Shown here piece by piece: positions 48,494-56,657 of a stretch of DNA of 64,000 bases. The position numbers and the translations under genes are program-made. The notes beneath the pieces are model-generated. The model was not told where the DNA came from and did no database searches. It saw only the letters and a list, made by a program, of their open reading frames with translations. This stretch comes from Sandaracinus amylolyticus (GTDB lineage Bacteria > Myxococcota_A > Polyangia > Polyangiales > Sandaracinaceae): positions 9,052,001-9,116,000 of the forward strand of contig NZ_CP011125.1 of NCBI RefSeq assembly GCF_000737325.1, read 5' to 3'. Position 1 is the first letter of the stretch; every line of letters begins with the position of its first letter.

Positions 48494-48970
48494 GTGACGC
48501 CGGTCTCGTTCTTGCGGCTCGGATGGCACTTCGCGGCGCGGCTCGTCGCGCGTGCGTTTCTGCCGGCGCGAGGCCTGCTGCGCTTCAAGGAGAGCTACGG
48601 GCGCGAGGGGCTCTTCGAGCTCGCGCGCGACGAGCAAGAGGTCGTCGCCTCGCTCTCGCGCTGCATCGCGTGCGGCATCTGCGACGCGCACTTCGGCGAC
48701 TTCACGAACGTCGCGCGGAGCACGATGCGCGCGCCGAGCGACGTCGTGCTCGCCCACACCCGCTCGCTGCCCGACTGGGATGCGCTGGTGCGCCCGCTCG
48801 CGCAGCTCGAACGTGGCGATCTCGCGCGGATCGAGCGACTCTGTCCCGCGCAGATCCCTCTCGCGCGCGTCGTGGAGGTCGCGAGGAGGAGAGCCGAGGC
48901 ACTGCGAGCCGAGCGCGCGAGCGCGCCGCCCGCGCTGACCTCGCCGGATCGGAAGCACGACCCGGGCTGA
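48494..48970 (+). CDS. Small protein with CxxCxxC motif, partner of the AGPS-like enzyme
   Basis: 158 residues from a GTG at 48494. The N-terminus is amphipathic (FLRLGWHFAARLVARAFLPA). SLSRCIACGICDAHFGD follows, resembling the first three cysteines of a ferredoxin-type 4Fe-4S site; no fourth Cys-Pro is nearby, though one Cys lies near residue 120. It lies 29 bp upstream of the flavoenzyme, so an electron-transfer or assembly role with that enzyme is inferred. I do not recognise the family. Confidence 0.65.
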   Translation: MTPVSFLRLGWHFAARLVARAFLPARGLLRFKESYGREGLFELARDEQEVVASLSRCIACGICDAHFGDFTNVARSTMRAPSDVVLAHTRSLPDWDALVRPLAQLERGDLARIERLCPAQIPLARVVEVARRRAEALRAERASAPPALTSPDRKHDPG

Positions 48971-48999
48971 TCGCCCGGCCGAGAGGATCGAGAGGTTCG

Positions 49000-50682
49000 A
49001 TGCGCTACGCACGAGAGCGACTTCGCTGGAACGGATGGGGATCGCGCGAGGTGACCTTCGAGACGAAGGGGCGCGATCGCGAGGTCTGGGACTTCGTGCG
49101 GCAAGCGGTGGGCGCCGACGCGCTTCCATCGACGCCGCCGACACCGCTCGACCAGATCGATCTGCCCGCGATCCGTCTCTCGCCCGCGATCGTCGAGGGG
49201 CTCGGCGGTGTGCTCTCGCCCGACCGCGTGCGCACCGACGCGTACGAGCGCGCGTTCCACGCGCTCGGCCGCAGCTACCACGATCTCCTGCGGCTGCGGC
49301 GCGGGGATCTGCGCCATGCGCCGGACGCCGTCGTGTACCCGGAGAGCGCCGCCGAGGTGCTCATGCTGCTCTCGTTCTGCGAGAAGCACGACGTCGCGGT
49401 CGTGCCCTTCGGCGGCGGCTCGAGCGTCGTCGGCGGCGTCGAGGCGCGCGGCGCCGACGGCCAGGCCGGAGTCGTCACCCTCGACACGACGCGCATGGAT
49501 CAGGTGCTCGAGGTCGACCCCGTCTCGCACACCGCGACCGCGCAGAGCGGCATCTACGGCCCGGTGCTCGAGGAGGAGCTCGCGGCGCGCGGCTTCACCG
49601 TCGGGCACTTCCCGCAGTCGTTCGAGTACTCGACGCTCGGCGGATGGATCGCGGCGCGCGGCGCCGGTCAGCTGAGCAACCGCTACGGCACCGCGGACAA
49701 GCTGCTCGTCGCGGCGAAGGTCGCGACGCCGCGCGGCGAGTGGCGCACCCTCGCGTTCCCCGCGTCGGCGGCGGGCCCGAACCTCAACCACCTCGTCGCG
49801 GGCTCCGAGGGCACGCTCGGCGTGATCACCGAAGCGACCGTGAAGATCCATCCGGTCGCCGAGTCGCGGCGCATCGCCGCGTTCGTCTTCCGCGACTTCG
49901 AGACCGGCGCGGCCGCGGTGCGCGCGCTGGTGCAGGGCGAGGTCGGCGCCGCGATGATCCGCCTCAGCGACGCCGACGAGACGCGCTTCTTCGGCGAGTT
50001 CCGCAACGTCATCGAGCCCCACGGCGGCGCCTCGAAGATCGCGGAGAAGGCGCTCTCCTACGCGGGCTTCGCCGACAAGTGCGTGATGATGGTCGCGTTC
50101 GAGGGCGGCCAGCGCCAGGTGCGCGAGGGGTTCCGCCGCGCGTTCGGCATCGCGACCCGCGCGGGCGGGCTCTTCGTCGGCGAGAGCCCGGGCAAGGCGT
50201 GGTGGAAGCGCCGCTTCGAGATGCCCTACCTGCGCGACCCGATGATGGACCACGGCGTCGGCGTGGACACGCTCGAGACCAGCACCGAGTGGGCGAACGT
50301 GCCGCGCCTCTATCGCGCGGTGCGCGAGGCGCTCGCGGGCGCGATGAAGAGCGTGGGGAGCGGCGGCGTGGTGATGACCCACGTCTCGCACTCGTACCTC
50401 GACGGCGCGAGCCTCTACTTCACGTTCGTGTTCGCGCGCGACGTCTCGCGCGGCCTCGAGAGCGAGCTCGCGCAGTGGAAGACGATCAAGGAGGCCGCCT
50501 CGCGCGCGATCAGCGAGCACGGCGGCACGATCAGCCATCACCACGGCGTCGGCATCGACCACGCGCACTGGCTGCCCGCCGAGAAGGGCACGCTCGGCAT
50601 CGACGTGCTCTCCGCCGCGAAGGCGAAGCTCGACCCGAAGGGCGTGATGAACCCCGGCAAGCTCGTCCGAGCCGGGGGGTGA
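49000..50682 (+). CDS. FAD-dependent alkylglycerone-phosphate synthase-like enzyme
   Basis: 560 residues from the ATG at 49000. RYARERLRWNGWGSREVTFE is the typical N-terminus of this VAO-type family. The FAD-binding domain has VVPFGGGSSVVGGVE, STLGGWIAARGAGQLSNRYG and AGSEGTLGVITEATVKI. The cap/C-terminal domain ends in the conserved GTISHHHGVGIDHAHWLP. Alkyl-DHAP synthase replaces an acyl with an alkyl chain in ether-lipid synthesis; myxobacteria make ether lipids. A related oxidase function cannot be excluded. Confidence 0.85.
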   Translation: MRYARERLRWNGWGSREVTFETKGRDREVWDFVRQAVGADALPSTPPTPLDQIDLPAIRLSPAIVEGLGGVLSPDRVRTDAYERAFHALGRSYHDLLRLRRGDLRHAPDAVVYPESAAEVLMLLSFCEKHDVAVVPFGGGSSVVGGVEARGADGQAGVVTLDTTRMDQVLEVDPVSHTATAQSGIYGPVLEEELAARGFTVGHFPQSFEYSTLGGWIAARGAGQLSNRYGTADKLLVAAKVATPRGEWRTLAFPASAAGPNLNHLVAGSEGTLGVITEATVKIHPVAESRRIAAFVFRDFETGAAAVRALVQGEVGAAMIRLSDADETRFFGEFRNVIEPHGGASKIAEKALSYAGFADKCVMMVAFEGGQRQVREGFRRAFGIATRAGGLFVGESPGKAWWKRRFEMPYLRDPMMDHGVGVDTLETSTEWANVPRLYRAVREALAGAMKSVGSGGVVMTHVSHSYLDGASLYFTFVFARDVSRGLESELAQWKTIKEAASRAISEHGGTISHHHGVGIDHAHWLPAEKGTLGIDVLSAAKAKLDPKGVMNPGKLVRAGG

Positions 50683-50737
50683 TCGCGATGCAGCAGAGCG
50701 CGAACGCTACGTCGTTTCGAGAACCGGCCTCCGGGCG

Positions 50738-50743
50738 TATGCT
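50738..50743 (+). promoter_or_regulatory. TATGCT -10-like box 7 nt before an ATG
   Basis: TATGCT at 50738-50743, then 7 nt and the ATG at 50751. TTTCGA lies 17 bp upstream as a weak -35. The arrangement matches other starts in this window. Confidence 0.45.
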
Positions 50744-50750
50744 GGCGACG

Positions 50751-51173
50751 ATGGTCGGCATCGTGCGCAAAGGACCGGGCTGGCCGGATCGTCTTCCACC
50801 GCCACCGCGGGCGCGTCAGGGCGATCCCGCATGCGCCAAGTGCGGAGAGCCCGTCGCGCCGGACGAGCGCGACGCCGGCGAGCCGGTGCGTCATCTGGTC
50901 TGCGACACGCAGGTGCGGGGGGCGCTGCTGCGGCGCATCGAGGCGAGCCGCGCCGTCCATCGCGCGGCGGCCGCGCTCGCCGCGGTGCCCGCGGTGCAGG
51001 CGAAGCTGACGGCGGACATCGCCGCGCTCCCCGACGCGTGCGACGTGGGCGACGCGCTCGCGTTCCTCGCGCGGGCGCGCGTCGTGGTCGAGTGCAGCTC
51101 GGAGCTCTCGCCGCAGCAGCGGCGCGTCGCGATCTCGTTCGTCGACGCGACGATCCGGAAGCTCGGCGGATGA
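50751..51173 (+). CDS. Small protein of unknown function with CxxC
   Basis: 140 residues from the ATG at 50751. An ATG at 50688 with GGGGG upstream would add 21 residues; I prefer the later start because of the -10-like box 7 nt before it. ACAKCGEPVAPDE holds a CxxC pair and a later VCDTQ adds a Cys. The rest is helical (RRIEASRAVHRAAAALAAVP). Its stop overlaps the next gene (ATGA). Confidence 0.65.
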   Translation: MVGIVRKGPGWPDRLPPPPRARQGDPACAKCGEPVAPDERDAGEPVRHLVCDTQVRGALLRRIEASRAVHRAAAALAAVPAVQAKLTADIAALPDACDVGDALAFLARARVVVECSSELSPQQRRVAISFVDATIRKLGG

Positions 51174-51838
51174 GCGCGACGAAGCTGGGAGCGCTGGCGG
51201 CGATCGTGATCGCGATCGCCGCGACCGAGGTGCGCGCGCAGGACGTCGCGCCGACCACCGAGGACGCGAGCGCCGACGCGACGACGCCGGTCGCCGAGCC
51301 GGTCGTGACGGCGCCGCCGGCGGTCGAAGCGCCGCCTCCGCAGCGTGCGATCGCGCGCGGTCGCGGGGTCACGTGGGGGCTCGCGCTGGTGGTGCCGGTC
51401 CTCGTGACCGACGTGATCGAGGCCAACGGGCACGTCATCGACTACATCGCGCCGGGCGGCGGCGTCGACGGACGGGTGGGCTTCGAGCTCTCGGGCGGGA
51501 TCTCGCTCGGGGTGACCGGCGGCGTGAGCGCGCATGCGTCGCAGAATTCGCGCTCGCTCGCGATGTACCGGGGCGGCGTCGAGGCGCGGTGGACGGTCGA
51601 CCTCGGCGACATGGTCGCGCCCTCGTTCGGGATCGCCGCCGGGGTGCTGCTCGTGGAGCTCGATGCCGGGCTGCAGGTCACCGCCTACGGACGGGTACTG
51701 GCCGGGGTGCAGCTGATGTTCGCGCCGTGGGTCGCGATGGAGCTCGGGGTGTCGGTCGAAGGCGCGCTCGGGCTGGACGCGTTCCGCGATCCCATCCTGT
51801 GGGTCTCGCCCCAGGTCGGGATTTCGTTCTACGAGTGA
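51170..51838 (+). CDS. Putative outer-membrane beta-barrel protein
   Basis: 222 residues. A signal peptide ends EVRAQD. A Pro/Ala/Thr-rich stretch to about 60 leads to alternating hydrophobic/Gly beta strands (VGFELSGGISLGVTGGVSAH, PSFGIAAGVLLVELDAGLQV, ILWVSPQVGISFYE). The C-terminal aromatic end fits a small barrel. Function unknown. Confidence 0.72.
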   Translation: MSATKLGALAAIVIAIAATEVRAQDVAPTTEDASADATTPVAEPVVTAPPAVEAPPPQRAIARGRGVTWGLALVVPVLVTDVIEANGHVIDYIAPGGGVDGRVGFELSGGISLGVTGGVSAHASQNSRSLAMYRGGVEARWTVDLGDMVAPSFGIAAGVLLVELDAGLQVTAYGRVLAGVQLMFAPWVAMELGVSVEGALGLDAFRDPILWVSPQVGISFYE

Positions 51839-51866
51839 TACATCCGCGGGCCCACAGGGCGATCCG

Positions 51867-52124
51867 CACTCTGCAGGGTCGGGGTAGAGCCGGCGCTACC
51901 CTCGATCCTCACTCTGCAGGGTCGGGGTAGAGCCGGCGCTACCCTCGATCCTCACTCTGCAGGGTCGGGGTAGAGCGGGCGCTACCCCCGATCCTCACTC
52001 TGCAGGGTCGGGGTAGAGCGGGCGCTACCCCCGATCCCCACTGTGCGGAATCGGGGTAGAGCGGGCTCTACCCCCGATCCCCACTGTGCAGAGTCGGGGT
52101 CGCGCCGGCTCCACCGCCACCCGC
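51867..52124. repeat. 43-bp tandem hairpin array
   Basis: Six copies starting at 51867, 51910, 51953, 51996, 52039 and 52082, each exactly 43 bp apart. Each unit has CACTCTGCAGGGTCGGGG followed by an inverted repeat. In copy 5 it is a perfect 10-bp stem (GGGGTAGAGC, GG, GCTCTACCCC). In copies 1-4 one pair is mismatched. Copy 6 is degenerate. It fills the gap between convergent genes ending at 51838 and 52132. No spacers are present, so it is not CRISPR. Confidence 0.9.
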
Positions 52125-52131
52125 GCCGCGC

Positions 52132-53277
52132 TCACCCGAGCGCGAGCACGCGCACGCCGATCTCGCCTTCGATCTCGACGAGCTCGCCGAGCGCGATGGT
52201 TCGCTCCCCGGCGCGCAGCACCACGCGCTCGCCGAGCGCGCGCCCCGTCGCGAGCACCTCGCCGGGGCGCAGCGCCGCGAGCTCGGCGAGCGGCATCTCG
52301 AAGCGCGCGAGCTCGACCACGAGCTCCACCGGCGCATCGCCCACCGCCTCGAGCATCCGCGCGGTCGCGCCGCTCTCCTCCTGCGCCATCTCGACCTCCT
52401 CTTCCCTGCGCCGCACCACGGGCGGGCGCGGCTCGATCGCGCGCACCACGATCCGCGTCGCGTCGCCTCCCGCGCCCTCGAGCGCGCACCGCCAGCGCGT
52501 CGCGCCGCGACGCACGCGCGCGATCACCTCACCCGCGAGCCCGCTCGCGCTCGGCGTCGCGCTCGCGTCGTCGAGGATCACGACGTCGCCCTCCGCGAGG
52601 CCCACCACGTCGCGCGCGCCGAGGCTCGCGCGACCGCCCCCGATCACGATCGTCGCGGCGAGCCCGCCGAGCGCCGCGGCGTGCGGCGCGTGCGTCGTCT
52701 CCGCGCTGCGCGCGAGGAGCGCCTCGGGGATCCACACCCGCACGATCCCGGCGTGCGCGCCGAGCGACGCCCGCAGCGGCCAGCACGCGCCGCCGCGATC
52801 ACCGAGGGCGAGCAGCACCGCCTCGGGCGTCGTCACCACGGTCGCGATCCGCAGCGCGCCGCCGGCCGCCGGGCCGAGCGCGCGGGCGATCGCGTAGGCG
52901 AGCACGCCGCGCTCGGCCTCGGTGAGCGCGCCGGGATGGAGCGGCGCGTCGTCGCCCGCGCCGAGCACGCGCTCGACGACCACCGCCGCGAGGCGTGGCT
53001 CGACGTCGATCGCGATGCGCGCGCCGAGCGGCGCGGCAGGCTCGGCGATCACCGCGCACAGCGGATCGACGAGGTGCGCGGCGAGCGTCCCCGGCGCCCA
53101 CGGCTCGATCGGGAGCGGGTCGAACGCCGGCGTCGCGCCGAGCCACTCGCTCGCCGAGCGCGCCGCGTCGCCGAGCTGCGCGAGGGGCAGACGTCGCGCG
53201 CAGCGGCGCAGCAAGCGGGCCTCGGCGCGCGTCACGCGGGGCAGTCGATCGAAGGGAAAGGGCGTCGCCTCGGGCAC
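52132..53277 (-). CDS. SctQ/FliM-FliN-like C-ring protein
   Basis: 381 residues from a GTG at 53277. The last 75 residues are a SpoA domain ([52 protein letters not shown]), the C-terminal fold of FliN and type III secretion SctQ. An earlier domain has similar beta-rich spacing (about 200-290). The N-terminus resembles SctQ ([20 protein letters not shown]). No other secretion or flagellar gene is nearby, so it is an orphan here. A TAGACT box 8 nt before the GTG suggests a leaderless mRNA. Confidence 0.75.
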   Translation of the reverse strand: MPEATPFPFDRLPRVTRAEARLLRRCARRLPLAQLGDAARSASEWLGATPAFDPLPIEPWAPGTLAAHLVDPLCAVIAEPAAPLGARIAIDVEPRLAAVVVERVLGAGDDAPLHPGALTEAERGVLAYAIARALGPAAGGALRIATVVTTPEAVLLALGDRGGACWPLRASLGAHAGIVRVWIPEALLARSAETTHAPHAAALGGLAATIVIGGGRASLGARDVVGLAEGDVVILDDASATPSASGLAGEVIARVRRGATRWRCALEGAGGDATRIVVRAIEPRPPVVRRREEEVEMAQEESGATARMLEAVGDAPVELVVELARFEMPLAELAALRPGEVLATGRALGERVVLRAGERTIALGELVEIEGEIGVRVLALG

Positions 53278-53285
53278 GCGGCGCG

Positions 53286-53291
53286 AGTCTA
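53286..53291 (-). promoter_or_regulatory. TAGACT -10-like box 8 nt before the SctQ-like GTG
   Basis: Minus strand TAGACT (53291-53286), 8 nt, GTG at 53277. No Shine-Dalgarno sequence intervenes. The -35 is weak. Confidence 0.45.
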
Positions 53292-53336
53292 CACGCGCGT
53301 CGATTCGGTTCGTCCTCGCCTTTCGCTCACGAGTGG

Positions 53337-53342
53337 TATGCT
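53337..53342 (+). promoter_or_regulatory. TATGCT -10-like box 7 nt before the kinase GTG
   Basis: TATGCT at 53337-53342, then 7 nt and GTG at 53350. An ATG lies inside the box itself, which makes the GTG the more plausible start. Confidence 0.5.
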
Positions 53343-53349
53343 CGCGCCC

Positions 53350-54663
53350 GTGGCGGACCCGAACCTCGGGCGCGAGATCGCGAACCAGTTCCGAATCCTC
53401 GAGAAGATCGGGTCGGGCGGCATGGGCGCGGTCTACAAGGCGGAGCAGCCCGACATGCGGCGCTTCGTCGCGATCAAGATCCTCCACCCGCGATATCTGT
53501 CGCGCCCGGATCTGGTCTCGCGCTTCCGCCGCGAAGCGCGCGCGATGAGCCACCTCGCGCACCCGAACACCGCGAAGGTCTTCCTCTACGGCCAGCTCGA
53601 GGACGGCGCGTGTTACTTCGCGATGGAGTACCTCGAGGGCCGCAACCTCGCGCAGACGGTGCGCGCGGAAGGCCCGATGGACGCGGCGCGCGCGATCCAC
53701 ATCATGGTGCAGGTCTGCGGCGCGCTCGAGGAAGCGCACAGCAAGGGCATCGTCCACCGCGACCTGAAGCCCGAGAACATCTTCCTCACGAACCTCGGCG
53801 GCATCGCGGACTTCCCGAAGGTGCTCGACTTCGGGCTCGCGAAGGTGACCGAGCGCGAGATGCGCCCCGGCTCGCTCATCCTGACCCAGGAGGGCATGGT
53901 CTTCGGGACGCCGGAGTTCATGTCGCCCGAGCAGGCGCGCGGCGAGAAGCTCGACGGCCGCTCCGACATCTACTCGCTCGGCGTGATCCTGTACGAGCTC
54001 CTGACCGGCAAGCTGCCGTTCGATGCGGCGCAGCCGATGGAGTTCATCCAGAAGCACATCAAGGAGCCGCCGCTGCCGCTCCAGCGTCGCGCGCCGAACC
54101 GCGAGTTCCCGGCGGGGCTGTGGGAGGCGATCGCGAAGGCGCTGGCGAAGGACCCGGCGCAGCGCTTCCAGACCGCGAACGAGCTGGCGAACGCGCTGAA
54201 GGACGTGCTGGCGCGGCCGCGCTCGGCGCCTGCTCCGTCGCCCGAGCCGGTGTACGGCGGCTACGGGAGCGCAGGCGGCGGCGGGATGACCGGCGGAGGC
54301 CCGGCGGGGTACCAGGCGACGCAGATGGGGTTCAACCCGTCGCCCTACCCGGCGCCGCAGCCGGCGCAGGTGCCGGCGCCGTCGGCGCCGCCGCCCGCGC
54401 AGTCGCAGTCCGCGTACCCGCAGCAGGCGTACCCGCAGCAGGCGCATCCGCAGTCCGCGTACCCGCAGCAGGCGCACCCGGGGCACCCCGCGCACCAGGC
54501 GTCGTACGCGCAGCACTCGCCGCCGCACCAGGCCGCGACGGTGCACGCGCCGACGGGCGGGCATCCGCCGGCGTCGCGCGCGCCGTGGATCGTGCTGGGC
54601 CTCGGGACGCTGCTCGCGCTCCTGGGCACGGTCGCGCTCGTCCTGGCGATCTGGCTGCGCTGA
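53350..54663 (+). CDS. Membrane-anchored Ser/Thr protein kinase
   Basis: 437 residues from the GTG at 53350 (an ATG at 53338 adds four). Glycine loop GSGGMGAVY (21-29), catalytic Lys in VAIKI (43), HRDLKPEN (136-143), DFG (160-162) and [10 protein letters not shown] are intact. After the kinase domain (to about 270) comes a Pro/Gln/Ala/Tyr-rich stretch with repeated [10 protein letters not shown]-like units (about 330-370). A single membrane span ([20 protein letters not shown]) closes the protein with almost no outer part. It is divergent from the SctQ-like gene. Confidence 0.93.
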   Translation: MADPNLGREIANQFRILEKIGSGGMGAVYKAEQPDMRRFVAIKILHPRYLSRPDLVSRFRREARAMSHLAHPNTAKVFLYGQLEDGACYFAMEYLEGRNLAQTVRAEGPMDAARAIHIMVQVCGALEEAHSKGIVHRDLKPENIFLTNLGGIADFPKVLDFGLAKVTEREMRPGSLILTQEGMVFGTPEFMSPEQARGEKLDGRSDIYSLGVILYELLTGKLPFDAAQPMEFIQKHIKEPPLPLQRRAPNREFPAGLWEAIAKALAKDPAQRFQTANELANALKDVLARPRSAPAPSPEPVYGGYGSAGGGGMTGGGPAGYQATQMGFNPSPYPAPQPAQVPAPSAPPPAQSQSAYPQQAYPQQAHPQSAYPQQAHPGHPAHQASYAQHSPPHQAATVHAPTGGHPPASRAPWIVLGLGTLLALLGTVALVLAIWLR

Positions 54664-54671
54664 GTTGCCCC

Positions 54672-54688
54672 GGGGGGCTCCGCCCCCC
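54672..54688 (+). terminator. GC hairpin after the kinase gene
   Basis: GGGGGGCTCCGCCCCCC: a 7-bp stem with loop TCC, 8 nt after the kinase stop. No T-tract follows, so it may be a weak or Rho-assisted terminator. Confidence 0.5.
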
Positions 54689-54695
54689 TGTCGAC

Positions 54696-54820
54696 CCCCG
54701 GCCGCTTCGCGCCGTCGGGCGCGCGCAGTCCGCCCGCTCGTGGAGCCCCGGCCGCTTCGCGCCGTCGGGCGCGCGCGGACTCCGCGCCACCCCGGCCGCT
54801 TCGCGCCGTCGGGCGCGTGT
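54696..54820. repeat. Three clustered GC-rich repeats
   Basis: CCCCGGCCGCTTCGCGCCGT, continuing CGGGCGCG, occurs at 54696, 54746 and 54790 (spacings 50 and 44 bp). Short variable text separates the copies. The remainder of this 450-bp gap (54821-55034) is GC-rich, with diverged fragments of similar type, and contains no gene I can support. Confidence 0.75.
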
Positions 54821-55034
54821 AGTCCGGCCCCGGTCGACCCCGGTCCGCGGCCCGGCGCTCCGTGCGTCGGCGCTCGGCGCTCGCTCCGCGCGTCGGCCGC
54901 CTCGGCGCGTGCGGGCGCGCCTCGCGTCGAGGTCGTGTCGAGCGGTTTGCTCGCGATCGCCGGGCGTCGCGCGCTCCGCGCTGGGGACCGAGAAACGTGG
55001 CCTTGTCGCGGTGTTGCGGTGCCCCCACTTTCGG

Positions 55035-55064
55035 TTGACGAATCGCGGGGCTGGCTGCTAACTA
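55035..55064 (+). promoter_or_regulatory. Sigma70-type promoter of ctaB-sco
   Basis: TTGACG (55035-55040), 18-bp spacer, TAACTA (55059-55064). The start site would be near 55071, about 46 nt before the ctaB ATG. Confidence 0.6.
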
Positions 55065-55116
55065 CGCGCGCCCTCGCGCCGGATTTCTCGGCCTCGACGG
55101 GCTCCACCGACGAACG

Positions 55117-56034
55117 ATGCAAGCCACGCACGATGCTGCTGGTGCGGATGCGACGGGCCGCGGCTCGCTGCTCCGCGATCTCGTCGCGCTGACGAAGCCG
55201 CGCATCACGCTGATGGTGCTGATCACGACCGCGGGCGGGCTCTGGCTCGCGCCCGGCGAGATGACGCTCCTCGCGATCGCGGCGACGCTGATCGGGACCG
55301 CGGCCGTCGTGTCGAGCGCGAACGCGCTCAACTGCTGGATGGAGCGCGACAGCGACAAGCACATGGCGCGCACCAAGCGCCGCCCGCTGCCAGCAGGGCG
55401 CATGGAGCCGCACGTCGCGCTGCGCTTCGGGCTCGCGCTCGGTGCGTTCTCGGTGCCGCTGCTGGCGCTCGCGGTGAACCCGTTGACCGGGCTGCTCGCG
55501 GCGATCGCGCTGGTCTCGTACGTGTGGATCTACACGCCGATGAAGCAGGTGAGCCCTGCGGCGCTGCTCGTCGGGTCGGTGCCCGGCGCGATGCCGCCGC
55601 TGATGGGCTGGACCGCGGCGACCGGGTCGCTCGAGGCGCCCGGCATCGTGCTCTTCGGGATCCTCTTCCTCTGGCAGCTGCCGCACTTCCTCGCGATCGC
55701 GATGTTCCGCCAGGGCGAGTACACGCGCGCCGGGATCAAGGTGATGCCGGCGGTGCGCGGGGTCGCGCGGACGAAGCTGCACGCGGCGATGTACGCGGGC
55801 GCGCTGGTGCCGGTGAGCCTGATGCTCGTGCCGCTGGGCATCGCGGGCGCGATCTACCTGACGGTGGTCGGGCTCGCGGGCGTGGTGTTCGCGGTGATGT
55901 GCATCCGCGGGCTGCGCATCGCGGAGCAGGATCGCGAGGCGTCGCATCGGTGGGCGCGCGCGGTGTTCTTCGCGTCGCTGGTGTATCTGCCGCTGCTCTT
56001 CGCCGCGCTCGCGATCGACGTCGCGGCGCGCTGA
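55117..56034 (+). CDS. ctaB: Protoheme IX farnesyltransferase (heme O synthase)
   Basis: UbiA-family membrane prenyltransferase that makes heme O for cytochrome oxidases. 305 residues. NALNCWMERDSDKHMARTKR holds the Asp-rich prenyl-PP site, and KPRITLMVL opens the first helix. YTPMKQVSP, LPHFLAIAMFRQGEYTRAGI and about eight further spans match CtaB/CyoE. It is followed by sco after 7 bp; both serve cytochrome oxidase assembly, but the oxidase genes themselves are outside the window. Confidence 0.95.
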   Translation: MQATHDAAGADATGRGSLLRDLVALTKPRITLMVLITTAGGLWLAPGEMTLLAIAATLIGTAAVVSSANALNCWMERDSDKHMARTKRRPLPAGRMEPHVALRFGLALGAFSVPLLALAVNPLTGLLAAIALVSYVWIYTPMKQVSPAALLVGSVPGAMPPLMGWTAATGSLEAPGIVLFGILFLWQLPHFLAIAMFRQGEYTRAGIKVMPAVRGVARTKLHAAMYAGALVPVSLMLVPLGIAGAIYLTVVGLAGVVFAVMCIRGLRIAEQDREASHRWARAVFFASLVYLPLLFAALAIDVAAR

Positions 56035-56041
56035 GGCGGAG

Positions 56042-56641
56042 ATGACGCGAAGGACGCGGCTGATCGCCGGCGGCGTCGGGTGGGCGCTCGTCGCGGCGAT
56101 GGCGCTCGCGCTGTGGGCACGGTCGGAGCGCGCGAGCGAGCCCGAGGTGCTGATGCCGATCGCGCCCTTCGAGCTCGTCGATCAGGACGGGCGCGCGTTC
56201 GGGAGCGCGCAGCTGCGCGGGCAGGTGTGGATCGCGGGGTTCGCGTTCACGAGCTGCACGTCGATCTGTCCGATGCTGACGAGCCAGATGGCGAACCTGC
56301 AGCGTCGCCTCGCGGAGCGGGGCGACGACGTGCAGCTCGTGACGATCACGGTCGACCCCGAGACCGACACGCCGGCGCGGATGCGCGCGTACGCCGAGCA
56401 ATACCGCGCGGATCTGCGGAGCTGGTCGTTCCTGACGGGCGAGCCGCAGCGGGTGCGCGAGACGATCGAGCAGGGCTTCCGCAGACCGATCGGCGCGCGC
56501 CGCGACGTCGAGGGCGGCTACGACATCCTGCACAGCGGCGATCTGATGCTCGTCGATCGCGACGGGATGCTGCGGGGGATCTACCCGACGGATCAGGACG
56601 GGCTCGATGCGTTGATGCGCGACGTCGGCGCGCTGCGGTAG
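56042..56641 (+). CDS. SCO1/SenC copper chaperone
   Basis: Membrane-anchored thioredoxin-fold protein that delivers copper to the CuA site of cytochrome c oxidase. 199 residues. One N-terminal span (IAGGVGWALVAAMALALW) precedes FTSCTSICPM with the CxxxC copper pair (72 and 76). The distal His is in ILHSGDLMLVDRDG (about 164). VTITVDPETDTPARM is also typical. It is in an operon with ctaB. Confidence 0.94.
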   Translation: MTRRTRLIAGGVGWALVAAMALALWARSERASEPEVLMPIAPFELVDQDGRAFGSAQLRGQVWIAGFAFTSCTSICPMLTSQMANLQRRLAERGDDVQLVTITVDPETDTPARMRAYAEQYRADLRSWSFLTGEPQRVRETIEQGFRRPIGARRDVEGGYDILHSGDLMLVDRDGMLRGIYPTDQDGLDALMRDVGALR

Positions 56642-56657
56642 ACGCCGCGCGCCCGAC

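Noticed and set aside
40757-52124. CRISPR arrays at the 42-bp and 43-bp repeats
   Set aside because: The units are directly adjacent with no unique spacers, and no cas genes are present.
52132-55947. A 1271-codon minus-strand open frame upstream of the SctQ-like gene
   Set aside because: Beyond 53277 it reads antisense to the kinase and ctaB and is made of Arg, His and Asp runs without any domain.
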